NCBI GenBank assembly: GCA_020850415.1
Contig: JADZER010000048.1
Location: forward strand, 1 to 64,000
Direction: 5' to 3'
Length of the DNA stretch: 64,000 nt
Origin: Phycisphaerales bacterium
GTDB taxonomy: Bacteria; Planctomycetota; Phycisphaerae; Phycisphaerales; UBA1924
Below the pieces are notes generated by a model that was given only the letters and a program-made list of their open reading frames with translations, did not search any database and had not been told where the DNA came from. Numbering within the stretch: position 1 is the first letter of the stretch; every line of letters starts with the position of its first letter. The position numbers and the translations under genes were made by a program. This document shows, one piece after another, positions 6,922 through 15,471 of this stretch.

Positions 6922-8688
6922 TCACGAGCCCCGCAGGCCGCTCCAGGTCCCCAGGTCGATCACGGCCCGGGCGGGCTCTCGCTCCCAGGGCATCATGCGG
7001 CGGGGCCATGCGGTGCGCACGGCGCGGGGGTCGCGCCGCGTCAGGCCCACCCGCAGCAGGCTCCCCGGCTCGATCGCGGCCCTCGGGATCGGCACCGAGA
7101 CCGACCAGCGGTCGGCCTCCTCGGACAGGGGGAGCATCGAGTCCTCCTCGGGGTGCGCGTCGTCACGCAGCACGCCCCGGCGCGACACCCGCAGCACCGC
7201 CGCGGGAGACCGACGCTGGCCGAACCACAGGACCACCTCGTCCTCCCCGTCGGTCGGTGCGGCACACTCCACGAACGCCGCCCAGCCCGAGTCGCCCGGG
7301 CCGGATTCATCCCGGTAGATCAGCACGCCGGTGGCCCATTCCTGGGCCGGCATGGCGCCGAGGCCGGGTTCGGACGCCTCCCACGCCTCGAGCGACCAGT
7401 CCGCCAGCAGCGGGCCGCAGCTCGCGCCGGGCGGGCGGATGGCGAGCTTCTCCCTCGCCGCGACCGTAATCTCCTCGCCGGCGCAGCGGAGCGTGAACGC
7501 CGCCCCGCCGGTGCGTGCCGCGCCCAGCCCGAGCGCCAGCGCCGACTCGGCGACGCGTCCCGGCTCCATCGCCTGGGGCTCACCGACGCGTTGCCCGCCC
7601 TGGCCGGTGATCCACAGCAGCGATGCCTCGCCGTCGAGCATCGCGGCCCGGAGCTGGACGAGCGGCTCGGCCTGGGGTCCGAGCAGCCCGGCCCCGTCGT
7701 CGGCGACCCACGCCGCGGCGCGGGGCAGGCTGCGCAGCCACGCCGACGCCCGCGAGCTCAGCGCCGGGCCCGTGTGCGAACCGTCCAGCAGATCGCCGAG
7801 CAGGGAATCCAGTTGAGGCTGGCCCACCGGCCACGCCGGCGCACGCACGCCTGAGCTCAGCTCGATGGTCTGGGTGAGGCGAGCGATCAGACGGCGGCAG
7901 ACCTCCTCGTCGGCGTACCACAGCCTCGCGAGGCCCACGCGCCACCGCGCCTCGGTCAGTGCCGCGAGGCTGTCGAGCGGCGCGGGCTCGCCCTCCAGCT
8001 CCCAGCGCGCGGGGGGGGCTTCCGCCGCCCCGAGCGTGCCTGTTGCGAGCCGGGCCCGCCAGCGTCGCAGGGGGCTGCGCCACTCCGGCGCGAGCAGATC
8101 GGCGTCGGGCTCGGGCGAGCCCGGCGCGGGGCGCCAGGGATCCCAGGTCGCAGGGTCTGCCGAGACCGGGCAGAGGCTGTCGGGATCGGCGAGCCAGTTG
8201 ACCGGGATGGTGCGCTCTCCCAGCTTTACCGCCTGGCCCCCTGCCCCGAGCGGGATGTCGGCCACCAGGTGCCACGCGCCGACGGAGGCGGGGATCACGC
8301 CGTCGGCCACCGGCGTCACGACCCACCGGTCGACCGTGGGCAGCCAGGAGGTCCGGGCGACGGGCTCGGGGCGCGCGCCGATCCAGAAGAGCTGGGCGCG
8401 GACCTCTTGCCCGTCGGCGAGGGTCAGCACGGGGCTTGCGCTGCCCGGGAGCGGGCCGTCCACCCGCACGGGGGTGACCAGGGGCCGGCCCGGGATCGCG
8501 TCGATCCGATCGGCCGTGGGGCTCAGCGAGGGGCGCCCGCCCGCTCCCAGGGCCACCCGGGGCGGCTTCACCGGCCCGCAGGAGGGCAGTCCGGCGGCCC
8601 CGAGGACGCCCAGCATCGCCGCGGCGGCTTCTCGGCGCGTCAGGCGGGGTGCATCCGGGCTCGGGAGGGGGCGATCTGGGGGCGTCAT
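6922..8688 (-). CDS. exported protein of unknown function with Tat-like signal
   Basis: Protein of 588 residues beginning MTPPDRPLPSPDAPRLTRRE, with a twin-arginine-like signal (TRREAAAAMLGVLGAAGL) and a cysteine (LPSC) that could be a weak lipobox (proline at -2 is atypical). The mature part is Trp-rich with beta-strand character; the last 200 residues (WATGVLIYRDESGPGDSGWA onward, then DLGTWSGLRGS) look like a carbohydrate-binding beta-sandwich, but I cannot assign a family. The start ATG at 8688 lies 8 nt after a TATCGT hexamer. The open frame continues upstream opposite the TlpA-like gene; that part lacks signal character and is not coding. Unknown function. Confidence 0.7.
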   Translation of the reverse strand: MTPPDRPLPSPDAPRLTRREAAAAMLGVLGAAGLPSCGPVKPPRVALGAGGRPSLSPTADRIDAIPGRPLVTPVRVDGPLPGSASPVLTLADGQEVRAQLFWIGARPEPVARTSWLPTVDRWVVTPVADGVIPASVGAWHLVADIPLGAGGQAVKLGERTIPVNWLADPDSLCPVSADPATWDPWRPAPGSPEPDADLLAPEWRSPLRRWRARLATGTLGAAEAPPARWELEGEPAPLDSLAALTEARWRVGLARLWYADEEVCRRLIARLTQTIELSSGVRAPAWPVGQPQLDSLLGDLLDGSHTGPALSSRASAWLRSLPRAAAWVADDGAGLLGPQAEPLVQLRAAMLDGEASLLWITGQGGQRVGEPQAMEPGRVAESALALGLGAARTGGAAFTLRCAGEEITVAAREKLAIRPPGASCGPLLADWSLEAWEASEPGLGAMPAQEWATGVLIYRDESGPGDSGWAAFVECAAPTDGEDEVVLWFGQRRSPAAVLRVSRRGVLRDDAHPEEDSMLPLSEEADRWSVSVPIPRAAIEPGSLLRVGLTRRDPRAVRTAWPRRMMPWEREPARAVIDLGTWSGLRGS

Positions 8689-8898
8689 GTCCTGGGACGA
8701 TACCGATCCGGGGGGTCTCGCGGTTGCCGGCCCGGATCGGAATGGGCCCCACCCGCTGGAATAGGGGGAGCGGATACGCTTGTTACGCGTCAGACTGGCG
8801 GACCAGGCTGACAGGCCGGGGCCTGCGGCACGGATCCGCGGGCCCGGAATCTCTCGACCGGCTGGGATGCAGCCGATCGCAACGAAAGGACGACGACA

Positions 8899-10185
8899 GT
8901 GAAGATGTGCATGGGAATCGCCGCGCTGGCGGTGTGCGCCGGGGCGTGCTGGGGGCAGGACTCTGCCGGGCAGGTGATCGAGCGGGTCCTCGCCCACTAC
9001 GAGGGGCTGAAGGGCGCCTCGGTGACGATGTCCCTCGAGATCGACATGGGCGACAGCCCGATGGCCGGCATGATGGGCGACCTGAGCCAGAAGAACATGG
9101 GGTACGCGGTCAAGCCGAACCTCTTCGCGTTCTGGCCCGAGAAGGAGGGCGGCGCCATGATGGGCGTGCCGACGCCGTCGATCTGGGGCGACGGGGCGCA
9201 GATCGTGTCGGCGATGCCGAGCGCGGGCGTGTACTCGGTCGACGAGAGCCCGGCCGATTTCTCGGAGATCGCGTCGACGGGCGAGGGGATGGTGGCCAAC
9301 GCCGCGTGGCAGATGATCCCCGGCGCCGACATGCTGCTGCAGTTCATGGCGGGCAACGCCAAGGAGAAGGTCGGGGAGATGCTCGGCAAGGCCGAGTTCC
9401 TCGGCGCGCAGGGTGAGGGCGCGGAGAAGACCCTCGTCTTCCTGACCAGCAACGACACTCCGGACATGGAGGGCATGCGGGTGGAGATCCACATCGCGGC
9501 CGAGGGCGACCCGTGGGTCATGGCGGTCGAGCCGCAGTTCGAGGAGGACGACCCCATGATGGCGGGCATGACGGCGGTGATGCGGTTCGCGGACTGGAAG
9601 CCGATCGACGCCACCCCGGACGCGGGCAAGATCGAGATCGCGGAGGACTGGGAGAAGGTCGACAACCTGCTCATGGCCGCGATGGGCGGGATGTCCGGCA
9701 TGGACATGGGCGATGAGCCCGTCGAGATGGAGGAGCCCGCCGGGCCCGGCGAGGGCGCCCCGGCCCCCGACTTCTCGCTCGCGACGCTCGGCGGCGACAC
9801 CTTCAGCCTCGCCGATCACCGCGGCAAGGTTGTCGCGCTCGATTTCTGGGCAACCTGGTGCGGGCCGTGCGTGCGCGGCCTGCCCACCGTCAGCGCCGTC
9901 ATGAAGGAGTACGAGGCCAAGGGCGTCGTCTTCGCCGCGGTCAACCTCGCCGAGGAGAGCGAGCATGTCGCCGGGTTCATGAAGGACAAGGGCTGGGCGT
10001 TCACGGTCCCGCTCGACGGCGACGGCGAGATCGCCGCGCAGTTCGGCGTGACGGGGATCCCCCACTCGGTGCTGATCGACAAGAAGGGGGTCATCCGCCA
10101 TGTCCACATCGGCTTTGACCCCAGCGCGGTGGACGAGTACACGAGCCAGCTCAAGAGCGAGCTGGAGGCGCTGCTGGCGGAGTGA
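8899..10185 (+). CDS. TlpA-type thioredoxin with N-terminal lipoprotein-sorting-like domain
   Basis: Secreted thiol-disulfide protein (428 residues). A signal peptide (MGIAALAVCAGACWG) is followed by a Met-rich LolA/DUF2092-like domain to about residue 275, a Pro/Glu linker and a TlpA/AhpC-TSA thioredoxin domain (about 290-428). The active site is W320-C-G-P-C (C321, C324), with the cis-proline turn GVTGIPHSVLID later. The start is probably GTG at 8899, 9 nt after AAAGGA; ATG codons at 8905 and 8911 are alternatives. Planctomycetes use many such fusions, presumably for periplasmic redox delivery to an outer-membrane-associated domain. It is monocistronic, ending in a strong terminator. Confidence 0.85.
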   Translation: MKMCMGIAALAVCAGACWGQDSAGQVIERVLAHYEGLKGASVTMSLEIDMGDSPMAGMMGDLSQKNMGYAVKPNLFAFWPEKEGGAMMGVPTPSIWGDGAQIVSAMPSAGVYSVDESPADFSEIASTGEGMVANAAWQMIPGADMLLQFMAGNAKEKVGEMLGKAEFLGAQGEGAEKTLVFLTSNDTPDMEGMRVEIHIAAEGDPWVMAVEPQFEEDDPMMAGMTAVMRFADWKPIDATPDAGKIEIAEDWEKVDNLLMAAMGGMSGMDMGDEPVEMEEPAGPGEGAPAPDFSLATLGGDTFSLADHRGKVVALDFWATWCGPCVRGLPTVSAVMKEYEAKGVVFAAVNLAEESEHVAGFMKDKGWAFTVPLDGDGEIAAQFGVTGIPHSVLIDKKGVIRHVHIGFDPSAVDEYTSQLKSELEALLAE

Positions 10186-10211
10186 TCGCGGCTGACATGT
10201 GAGGAACACGC

Positions 10212-10244
10212 GCGGAGCGGGCCATGGCCCGCTCCGCTTTCTTT
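10212..10244 (+). terminator. Rho-independent terminator of the TlpA-like gene
   Basis: A perfect 26-bp palindrome (10212-10237, half-site GCGGAGCGGGCCA) is followed by TTTCTTT (10238-10244), 26 bp after the stop codon. It separates the gene from the convergent moxR. Confidence 0.88.
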
Positions 10245-10270
10245 CCGTCGCCGGGGGTGGGCGGGGCTCC

Positions 10271-11350
10271 TCAGCCCACCTCCACCGGCAGGGTGGCGGC
10301 GATGTTCTCGACGATCGACTCGGTGGTCACGCCCTCGGCCTCGCCCTCGAAGTTCAGGATGATGCGGTGGCGCAGGGCCGGGAGTGCGATCTCGCGCACA
10401 TCGTCGGCGCCGGGCGCGGTCCGGTTGTCCAGGAGCGCCCTGCACTTGGCCGCCAGCTCGAGGGCCTGGGCCGCGCGGGGCGAGGCGCCGACGCGGACGA
10501 ACTCGTTGACCATCGGGGTCGCGAACTGCCCGCCGGCGTAGCGCCCGTCTCTCGGGTGCGTGGCCAGGACCATGCGCACGGCGTAGTCGCGGACATGGGG
10601 GGCGATGGCGACGCGCCGGACGAGCTGCTGGTAGCGCTCGATCTTCGCGCCGTCCAGCACCGACGCGACCTCGGCACGGGCCCCGGTCGTGGTCCGCTGG
10701 AGGATCTCGGCCAGTTCGGCGCGGCCCGAATACCCGACCAGGAGCTTGAAGAAGAACCGGTCGAGCTGCGCCTCGGGGAGGGGGTAGGTGCCCTCCTGCT
10801 CGATGGGGTTCTGGGTGGCCATCACGAAGAAGGGGCTGGGCAGCCGGTGCGTTGTCCCCCCCACCGTCACGCTTTGCTCCTGCATCGCCTCGAGGAGCGC
10901 CGACTGGGTCTTGGGCGTCGCCCGGTTGATCTCGTCGGCCAGGACGATCTGGGCGAAGATCGGCCCGGGGGCGAAGCGGAACTCGCGGCGGGTCCGGCCG
11001 TCGGCCTCCGACTCGTGCACGACCGTGGTGCCGGTGATGTCCGCGGGCATGAGGTCCGGGGTGAACTGCACGCGGGCGAAGTCCAGGCTCAGGGCCCGGC
11101 TCAGCGTGCGCACCAGGAGCGTCTTGCCGATGCCGGGTACGCCCTCGAGCAGCGCGTGCCCGGCGGTGAACAGGCAGGTCAGCACCCCATCCACCACCGG
11201 CTCGTGCCCGACGACCGCCTTGCCGATCTCGGCCTTGACCCGGGCGTAGTCGGACCGGAACTCCGCCGCGGCGGCCTCGATCTGCTCGGGCGTGGCGAAC
11301 TGGGCGTCCCAGTCGGGCGTGGTGTCCGGATGCGGTTTGGTCTGCGGCAT
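10271..11350 (-). CDS. moxR: MoxR-family AAA+ ATPase
   Basis: AAA+ ATPase (359 residues) of the MoxR/RavA group, a chaperone-like activator usually paired with VWA-domain proteins. Motifs: Walker A GVPGIGKT, Walker B VLADEINRA, sensor 1 ATQNPIEQEGTYPLPEAQLD, and the C-terminal lid ending LPALRHRIILNFEGEAEG. The ATG at 11350 has GGGGAG about 7 nt upstream; a TACCAT hexamer lies at 11372-11377. The gene is convergent to the TlpA-like gene and not linked here to its usual DUF58/Bat partners, although a BatA-like protein is encoded about 9 kb away. Confidence 0.92.
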   Translation of the reverse strand: MPQTKPHPDTTPDWDAQFATPEQIEAAAAEFRSDYARVKAEIGKAVVGHEPVVDGVLTCLFTAGHALLEGVPGIGKTLLVRTLSRALSLDFARVQFTPDLMPADITGTTVVHESEADGRTRREFRFAPGPIFAQIVLADEINRATPKTQSALLEAMQEQSVTVGGTTHRLPSPFFVMATQNPIEQEGTYPLPEAQLDRFFFKLLVGYSGRAELAEILQRTTTGARAEVASVLDGAKIERYQQLVRRVAIAPHVRDYAVRMVLATHPRDGRYAGGQFATPMVNEFVRVGASPRAAQALELAAKCRALLDNRTAPGADDVREIALPALRHRIILNFEGEAEGVTTESIVENIAATLPVEVG

Positions 11351-11609
11351 GCGTTGCTCCCCGTGCGGGGCATGGTAGCGGGGGGCGGGGGTCCGGTCGG
11401 GTGGTCGATCGGGGCGGCCAAAGCCCTCACAGGCCGTCGAACCGTCGCCGATGGAATCCGTACAGGCGGTCGGAGCGAATACAATCGCGGGTGAAGCTCG
11501 TTGGGCTTGCGGGCCGTTTGTACCCCGAGCCCGGCTTGAGCCGATGGGCCTACCAAGACAGGCGGCCCACCACCCCCCGCGAACGCGCCCCCGCCGCATG
11601 GAGCACCGC

Positions 11610-13634
11610 ATGGCACAGGACCGACGCCGCAAGCCCGCCCGCCCCCGACGCACGCCCGCCGGGCGGGGCCCGCTGCTGGAATCGCTGGAGCAGCGTCTGG
11701 TGATGTCGTTCACCTGGACGAGCCAGGAGGTGTACCTTGTCGAGCTGGTGAACCGGGCCCGGTCGGACCCTGACGCGGAGGCGGTGCGGACGGGTGTCGA
11801 TCTGACGGCCGACCTGACCGACGGCGAGCTGGACCACCTGATCCCGACCGAGCCGCTCGCGCTGAACGAGGCGCTGACCCTCGCCGCGCGGCAGCACAGC
11901 CAGGACATGTCGGTGCGGGACTTCTTCGACCATGAGAACCCCGACGGCGACCGCGCGCAGGAGCGGGCCGACGCGAATGGGTACGACGGCTCGGCGGGCG
12001 AGAACATCGCCGCGGGCTGGGACACCATCGACGCGGCGCATGTCGCGTGGCTGGATTCGGTCGGCCACCGCAAGAATGTGCTGAGCCTGTGGGAGAGCTT
12101 CCGGAGCAACTTTCACTACGACGAGATCGGCGTCGGGTTCTTCTTTCCGGAGTCGGGGGTCTCCGAGTACGACACCTATTACACCCAGGTGTTCGGCTAC
12201 TCGGGCACGCCGCAGCGGACCTACATCCTGGGTGTGGTCTACGACGACGACGACACGGACGACTTCTACTCGGTGGGCGAGGGGCGCGCGGGCGTCCGTG
12301 TCGATGTGACCGACGCCGACAGCGGCCTGCTGGTCGGCTCGTACCTCACCGACGAGGCCGGCAACTACCAGATCGCGGTGCCCGCCGGCGACTACACCGT
12401 CACCTTCGTGGATACCGGCACGGGCCTGGGGCGTCAGGTCACCACCGCCGTCGTCTACAACACGAATGTCAAGATCGACACCACCGGCGACCAGCTCGCC
12501 GACCCGATCGGCGCCGCCGACAACCTCGCCGGGGACAACGCCAACATCAACGGCAGCGCGGGCGCCGACGGCCAGATCACGGTCACGACGCTCAACCCCA
12601 CGGGCAGGCCGATCGCGTTCCTGGAGGACGACGGGGGCCAGTGGTCCGCCGTGGACCTCCAGACGCTCACGGGCAGCCCGGCCCTGACCGGGCAGGTCCG
12701 CACCTACACCGACCCGCGCGACGGGCTGACCTACGCCGCGGCGCCGAGCGCCGACGGCCTGCTGCTCTTCCGCCGGTCGGACGCGGGGGGGTGGACCGTC
12801 CGCAACCTCAACGACGAGATCACGGGCGCCGGGCTGATCGACGAGGAGCTCACGGTCTTCATCAGCCGCGGCAACAAGGTCCACATCGCGGGCCTCGACC
12901 GCTTCGGCGAGCTGCATCTCTACAACCAGACGGGCGACACCAACGACGACGGCGCCGCGGTCTGGGTGTCGCGGAACCTGTCGGACACCGACATCCCGCA
13001 GAGCGGCAAGACCACCCCCGCGTTCGCCGGGCCGCTCACGAGCTTTGTGACGGGCTGGAACGCCCTCAACATCGTCGGCCTCGACGCCAGCGGCGACATC
13101 CAGGCGGTGTGGTTCCACAGCAGCACCGACTACTGGACCGTCAGCAACCTCAGCGACTCCACGGGCGCCCCGCCGCTCACGGGCGGGCTCACGGCGTACC
13201 TCACCAGCTGGAACGCCATCAACCTGGTGGGCACCGACGCGGACGGCAATGTCAGCGCCACCTGGTGGGTGCCCTCCTTCGGCGCGAGCTGGACCACGAG
13301 CAACCTCACGGACATCATCGGCGGCCCGCGCCTGCAGGCGTCCAGCATGACCAGCTTCGTCACCTCATGGGGCGCCACCAACATCGCCGGGCTCGACGCC
13401 GACGGCAAGCTCTCGGTCTACTGGTGGTCCCGGTCCTCCAACCGGTGGGCGATCACCTACCTCTCCGACATCGTCACCGGCTCGGAGCTGCCCGCCGGCG
13501 AGCTGTCGGGGCTGACGGTCAGCACGACCGGCAGCATCAACATCTTCGGCGCGGCCGACGACGGGGGGGTGCTGCGGTACTGGTGGGCGCCGGACCAGAA
13601 CTGGGGCATGCAGAACCTGTCGGACCTGACCTGA
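11610..13634 (+). CDS. secreted CAP-domain protein with C-terminal repeat (propeller-like) module
   Basis: Large exported protein (674 residues). It starts with a basic lead and the planctomycete sorting-type motif LLESLEQRLVM in place of a classic signal peptide. Next is a CAP/SCP domain (about 40-190) with HSQDM, FFDHENPDG, GENIA and SVGHRKN motifs; then an SdrD_B/carboxypeptidase-regulatory-like beta domain (about 205-275, DEAGNYQIAVPAGDYTV). The C-terminal 350 residues are repeats of about 50 residues of the form T-WNA-NI-GLDADG-W-NLSD. This module is paralogous to that of the protein at 62569-64000. ATG 11610 is preferred over 11598 because GGAG lies 6 nt before it. Probably cell-surface or matrix-located; CAP activity here is unknown. 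Confidence 0.85.
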   Translation: MAQDRRRKPARPRRTPAGRGPLLESLEQRLVMSFTWTSQEVYLVELVNRARSDPDAEAVRTGVDLTADLTDGELDHLIPTEPLALNEALTLAARQHSQDMSVRDFFDHENPDGDRAQERADANGYDGSAGENIAAGWDTIDAAHVAWLDSVGHRKNVLSLWESFRSNFHYDEIGVGFFFPESGVSEYDTYYTQVFGYSGTPQRTYILGVVYDDDDTDDFYSVGEGRAGVRVDVTDADSGLLVGSYLTDEAGNYQIAVPAGDYTVTFVDTGTGLGRQVTTAVVYNTNVKIDTTGDQLADPIGAADNLAGDNANINGSAGADGQITVTTLNPTGRPIAFLEDDGGQWSAVDLQTLTGSPALTGQVRTYTDPRDGLTYAAAPSADGLLLFRRSDAGGWTVRNLNDEITGAGLIDEELTVFISRGNKVHIAGLDRFGELHLYNQTGDTNDDGAAVWVSRNLSDTDIPQSGKTTPAFAGPLTSFVTGWNALNIVGLDASGDIQAVWFHSSTDYWTVSNLSDSTGAPPLTGGLTAYLTSWNAINLVGTDADGNVSATWWVPSFGASWTTSNLTDIIGGPRLQASSMTSFVTSWGATNIAGLDADGKLSVYWWSRSSNRWAITYLSDIVTGSELPAGELSGLTVSTTGSINIFGAADDGGVLRYWWAPDQNWGMQNLSDLT

Positions 13635-13653
13635 ACCGTCTCGCCGCGGCCTG

Positions 13654-15330
13654 CTACTCGGTGGCCTGCTGGTACCAATCCACGAAGGTCACGAAGTCCG
13701 AGGTGTTGACGATCCAGTCGAGGTTCACATCGGCCTCGGGCTCCTGCGCGGACCAGGCGCTGGTGAAGAGCACGGCGTCGGACTCGGTGGTGAGACCGTC
13801 GCCGTTGAGGTCCGTCGGGGTCGGACAGTTCACGACCGCGCGGTGGGCATAGCAGTTCTTATCCCACCCGTTGGGGATGGGAGACCGGGCGATGTACGCG
13901 AACCACAAGGTGCGACCGCCCGCGGTGACATCCATGTTGTGGTAGTGGCCGAGGAAACCCGAGGTGTACCCGGCGCCGGCTTGCGTGCAGGGTCCGACGG
14001 GGAAGGTCTGGGTGGTGAGGCGCTCGACATGATCGACCTGGGCGGTGTGCCCGAAGCTGGTGAGGCGGACATAATAGCAGTCGATCCACTCGTCCCGGTC
14101 GTTGCGGTCGGGGTCGAAACGGTTGTCGTAGAACATGAGGTTGATGCCGCCGCAGGAGTCGATGGCCATGGCGGGCATCACCTGATCGACGCCGGTGCTG
14201 GGGTCGGCGTCCACGCCCAGCATGGAATCGGTGAGTTGCATCAGGAACAGGGGGTCGGAAGACCAACTCGCTCCGCCATTTTCGCTCTTGGCGATCCAGA
14301 TGTCGGTGTTGGTGGCGTTCTGGGCGCTCTTGGCGTACCACGCGACATAGACATGGTCGGGCTCGGGAGCGCGGTCCACGGCGATCGCGGCGCCGCCGCG
14401 GCGTTGGTCGATGTCTTGCGGCGTGTCGCCCGCGACGGGCTGATCGCATTCGGAGGGATCCACCGCGTTGATTGTCGTCGGGTATGAAAGGCCCAGGGGA
14501 TCGACCGCGATCGGCTGAAGTGCGTCATTGGAAAGCCAGTTGGCGCCGCCGTCGTCCGAGTAGAGGATGTAGGGGCGCATCCCGTTGTAGGGGGCCTGGA
14601 TCTTGTCGCGTTGAACTGAGACGATGCGCCCGCTGTCGAGGACGACGGCGTTCATCGCCGAACCAGCCCAGTCGCAGTTGTTGTTGAAATCCGGCTCGGC
14701 GCGGGAGACGGTCCAGGTCGGGGAGGGATCTCGCGGATCGACCGAAGTGCCGCCGTAGATGACCAGATTCCCGCACCCCGCGGTGCCGAGGGCCAGCGCG
14801 AAGAGACGCGGGTCCGATCCGCCGGAGTAGTCGTGCCCGGTGGCGATCGTCGGTCGATCACGGGTCTGCTGGGTGTCCATGCCCGGGATCGCGTACATGC
14901 CCGTGATGGATGGCGCCCCCGGGTCCCTCCACCCGAGCGCGACCCCGAAGTCCCCGCAGGGCCCGACAGGCTCGCCGCCGGGTGTCTGGACGAGGGCGGA
15001 CGCCCAGATCCGCCCCGTGCCGGGCTCGGCCCGAACGATCGGGTCCCCGCCTCCGCACGGCAGCGAGCTGTGGTACAGGACGGCGCCTCCCGACAGCACG
15101 AACACCCAGGTGCTCGCGACCCCGCCGTCTGCCATGGCGACGGCAAACGCCTCAAGCCCGTTGGTCTGGTTGACGGCGATGTTGCACTCAGTCCAATCGA
15201 CCCCCGCCGCATTGATCTGAAGCGGGGTGCTGACGACGACCGAAGGGGGAGACTGGACTTGCGCGCCAGCGAACGATGTCGCCATCCCGAGCATACCCGC
15301 GGCAACTGTCAGATTGCAGAACGATCGCAT
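13654..15330 (-). CDS. secreted BNR/sialidase-like protein with C-terminal dockerin-like domain
   Basis: Exported protein of 558 residues with an N-terminal signal peptide (LTVAAGMLGMATSFAGAQ). The body contains sialidase/BNR-type features: repeated YSDDGGANW and KSENGGASWSSDPL turns spread along a probable beta-propeller. The end (last 55 residues) is a dockerin-type EF-hand pair, DLNGDGLTTESDAV and DVNLDWIVNTSDFV, as used by planctomycetes on many surface proteins. No catalytic Asp-box enzyme function can be assigned. The ATG follows a GGGGGGA ribosome-binding site by 5 nt. A promoter of form TTGACC-17-TACGGT lies at 15383-15411, giving a leader of about 45 nt. Confidence 0.82.
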   Translation of the reverse strand: MRSFCNLTVAAGMLGMATSFAGAQVQSPPSVVVSTPLQINAAGVDWTECNIAVNQTNGLEAFAVAMADGGVASTWVFVLSGGAVLYHSSLPCGGGDPIVRAEPGTGRIWASALVQTPGGEPVGPCGDFGVALGWRDPGAPSITGMYAIPGMDTQQTRDRPTIATGHDYSGGSDPRLFALALGTAGCGNLVIYGGTSVDPRDPSPTWTVSRAEPDFNNNCDWAGSAMNAVVLDSGRIVSVQRDKIQAPYNGMRPYILYSDDGGANWLSNDALQPIAVDPLGLSYPTTINAVDPSECDQPVAGDTPQDIDQRRGGAAIAVDRAPEPDHVYVAWYAKSAQNATNTDIWIAKSENGGASWSSDPLFLMQLTDSMLGVDADPSTGVDQVMPAMAIDSCGGINLMFYDNRFDPDRNDRDEWIDCYYVRLTSFGHTAQVDHVERLTTQTFPVGPCTQAGAGYTSGFLGHYHNMDVTAGGRTLWFAYIARSPIPNGWDKNCYAHRAVVNCPTPTDLNGDGLTTESDAVLFTSAWSAQEPEADVNLDWIVNTSDFVTFVDWYQQATE

Positions 15331-15382
15331 ATCGGTCCCCCCTTGTGCGTCCGGGGCGCGTTCGACCCTCGGACGCTCGTAC

Positions 15383-15411
15383 ACCGTACCCGGAAGTCCG
15401 TTCTTGGTCAA
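15383..15411 (-). promoter_or_regulatory. sigma70-type promoter of the BNR/dockerin gene
   Basis: On the minus strand, -35 TTGACC (15411-15406), a 17-bp spacer and -10 TACGGT (15388-15383). The same two hexamers with the same spacing occur before the tRNA-Cys gene. The start codon is 52 bp downstream of the -10. Confidence 0.65.
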
Positions 15412-15436
15412 TCTGCCAAATCGTGCGCGGGCGCAC

Positions 15437-15465
15437 TTGGGAACCGCGGGTTCCTCAAGTACGAT
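15437..15465 (+). promoter_or_regulatory. promoter with internal palindrome; predicted leaderless start at 15472
   Basis: TTGGGA (15437-15442), 17-bp spacer, TACGAT (15460-15465), then only 6 nt to the ATG at 15472. Transcription starting 6-7 nt after the -10 would begin at the ATG itself. The spacer holds a 6-3-6 inverted repeat GGAACC-GCG-GGTTCC (15440-15454), positioned where a repressor could block polymerase. Confidence 0.5.
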
Positions 15466-15471
15466 GAGTGC

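Noticed and set aside
8689..10209. Upstream extension of the Tat-type gene opposite the TlpA-like gene
   Set aside because: Continuous open frame, but composition is antisense-like and the Tat signal starts at 8688.
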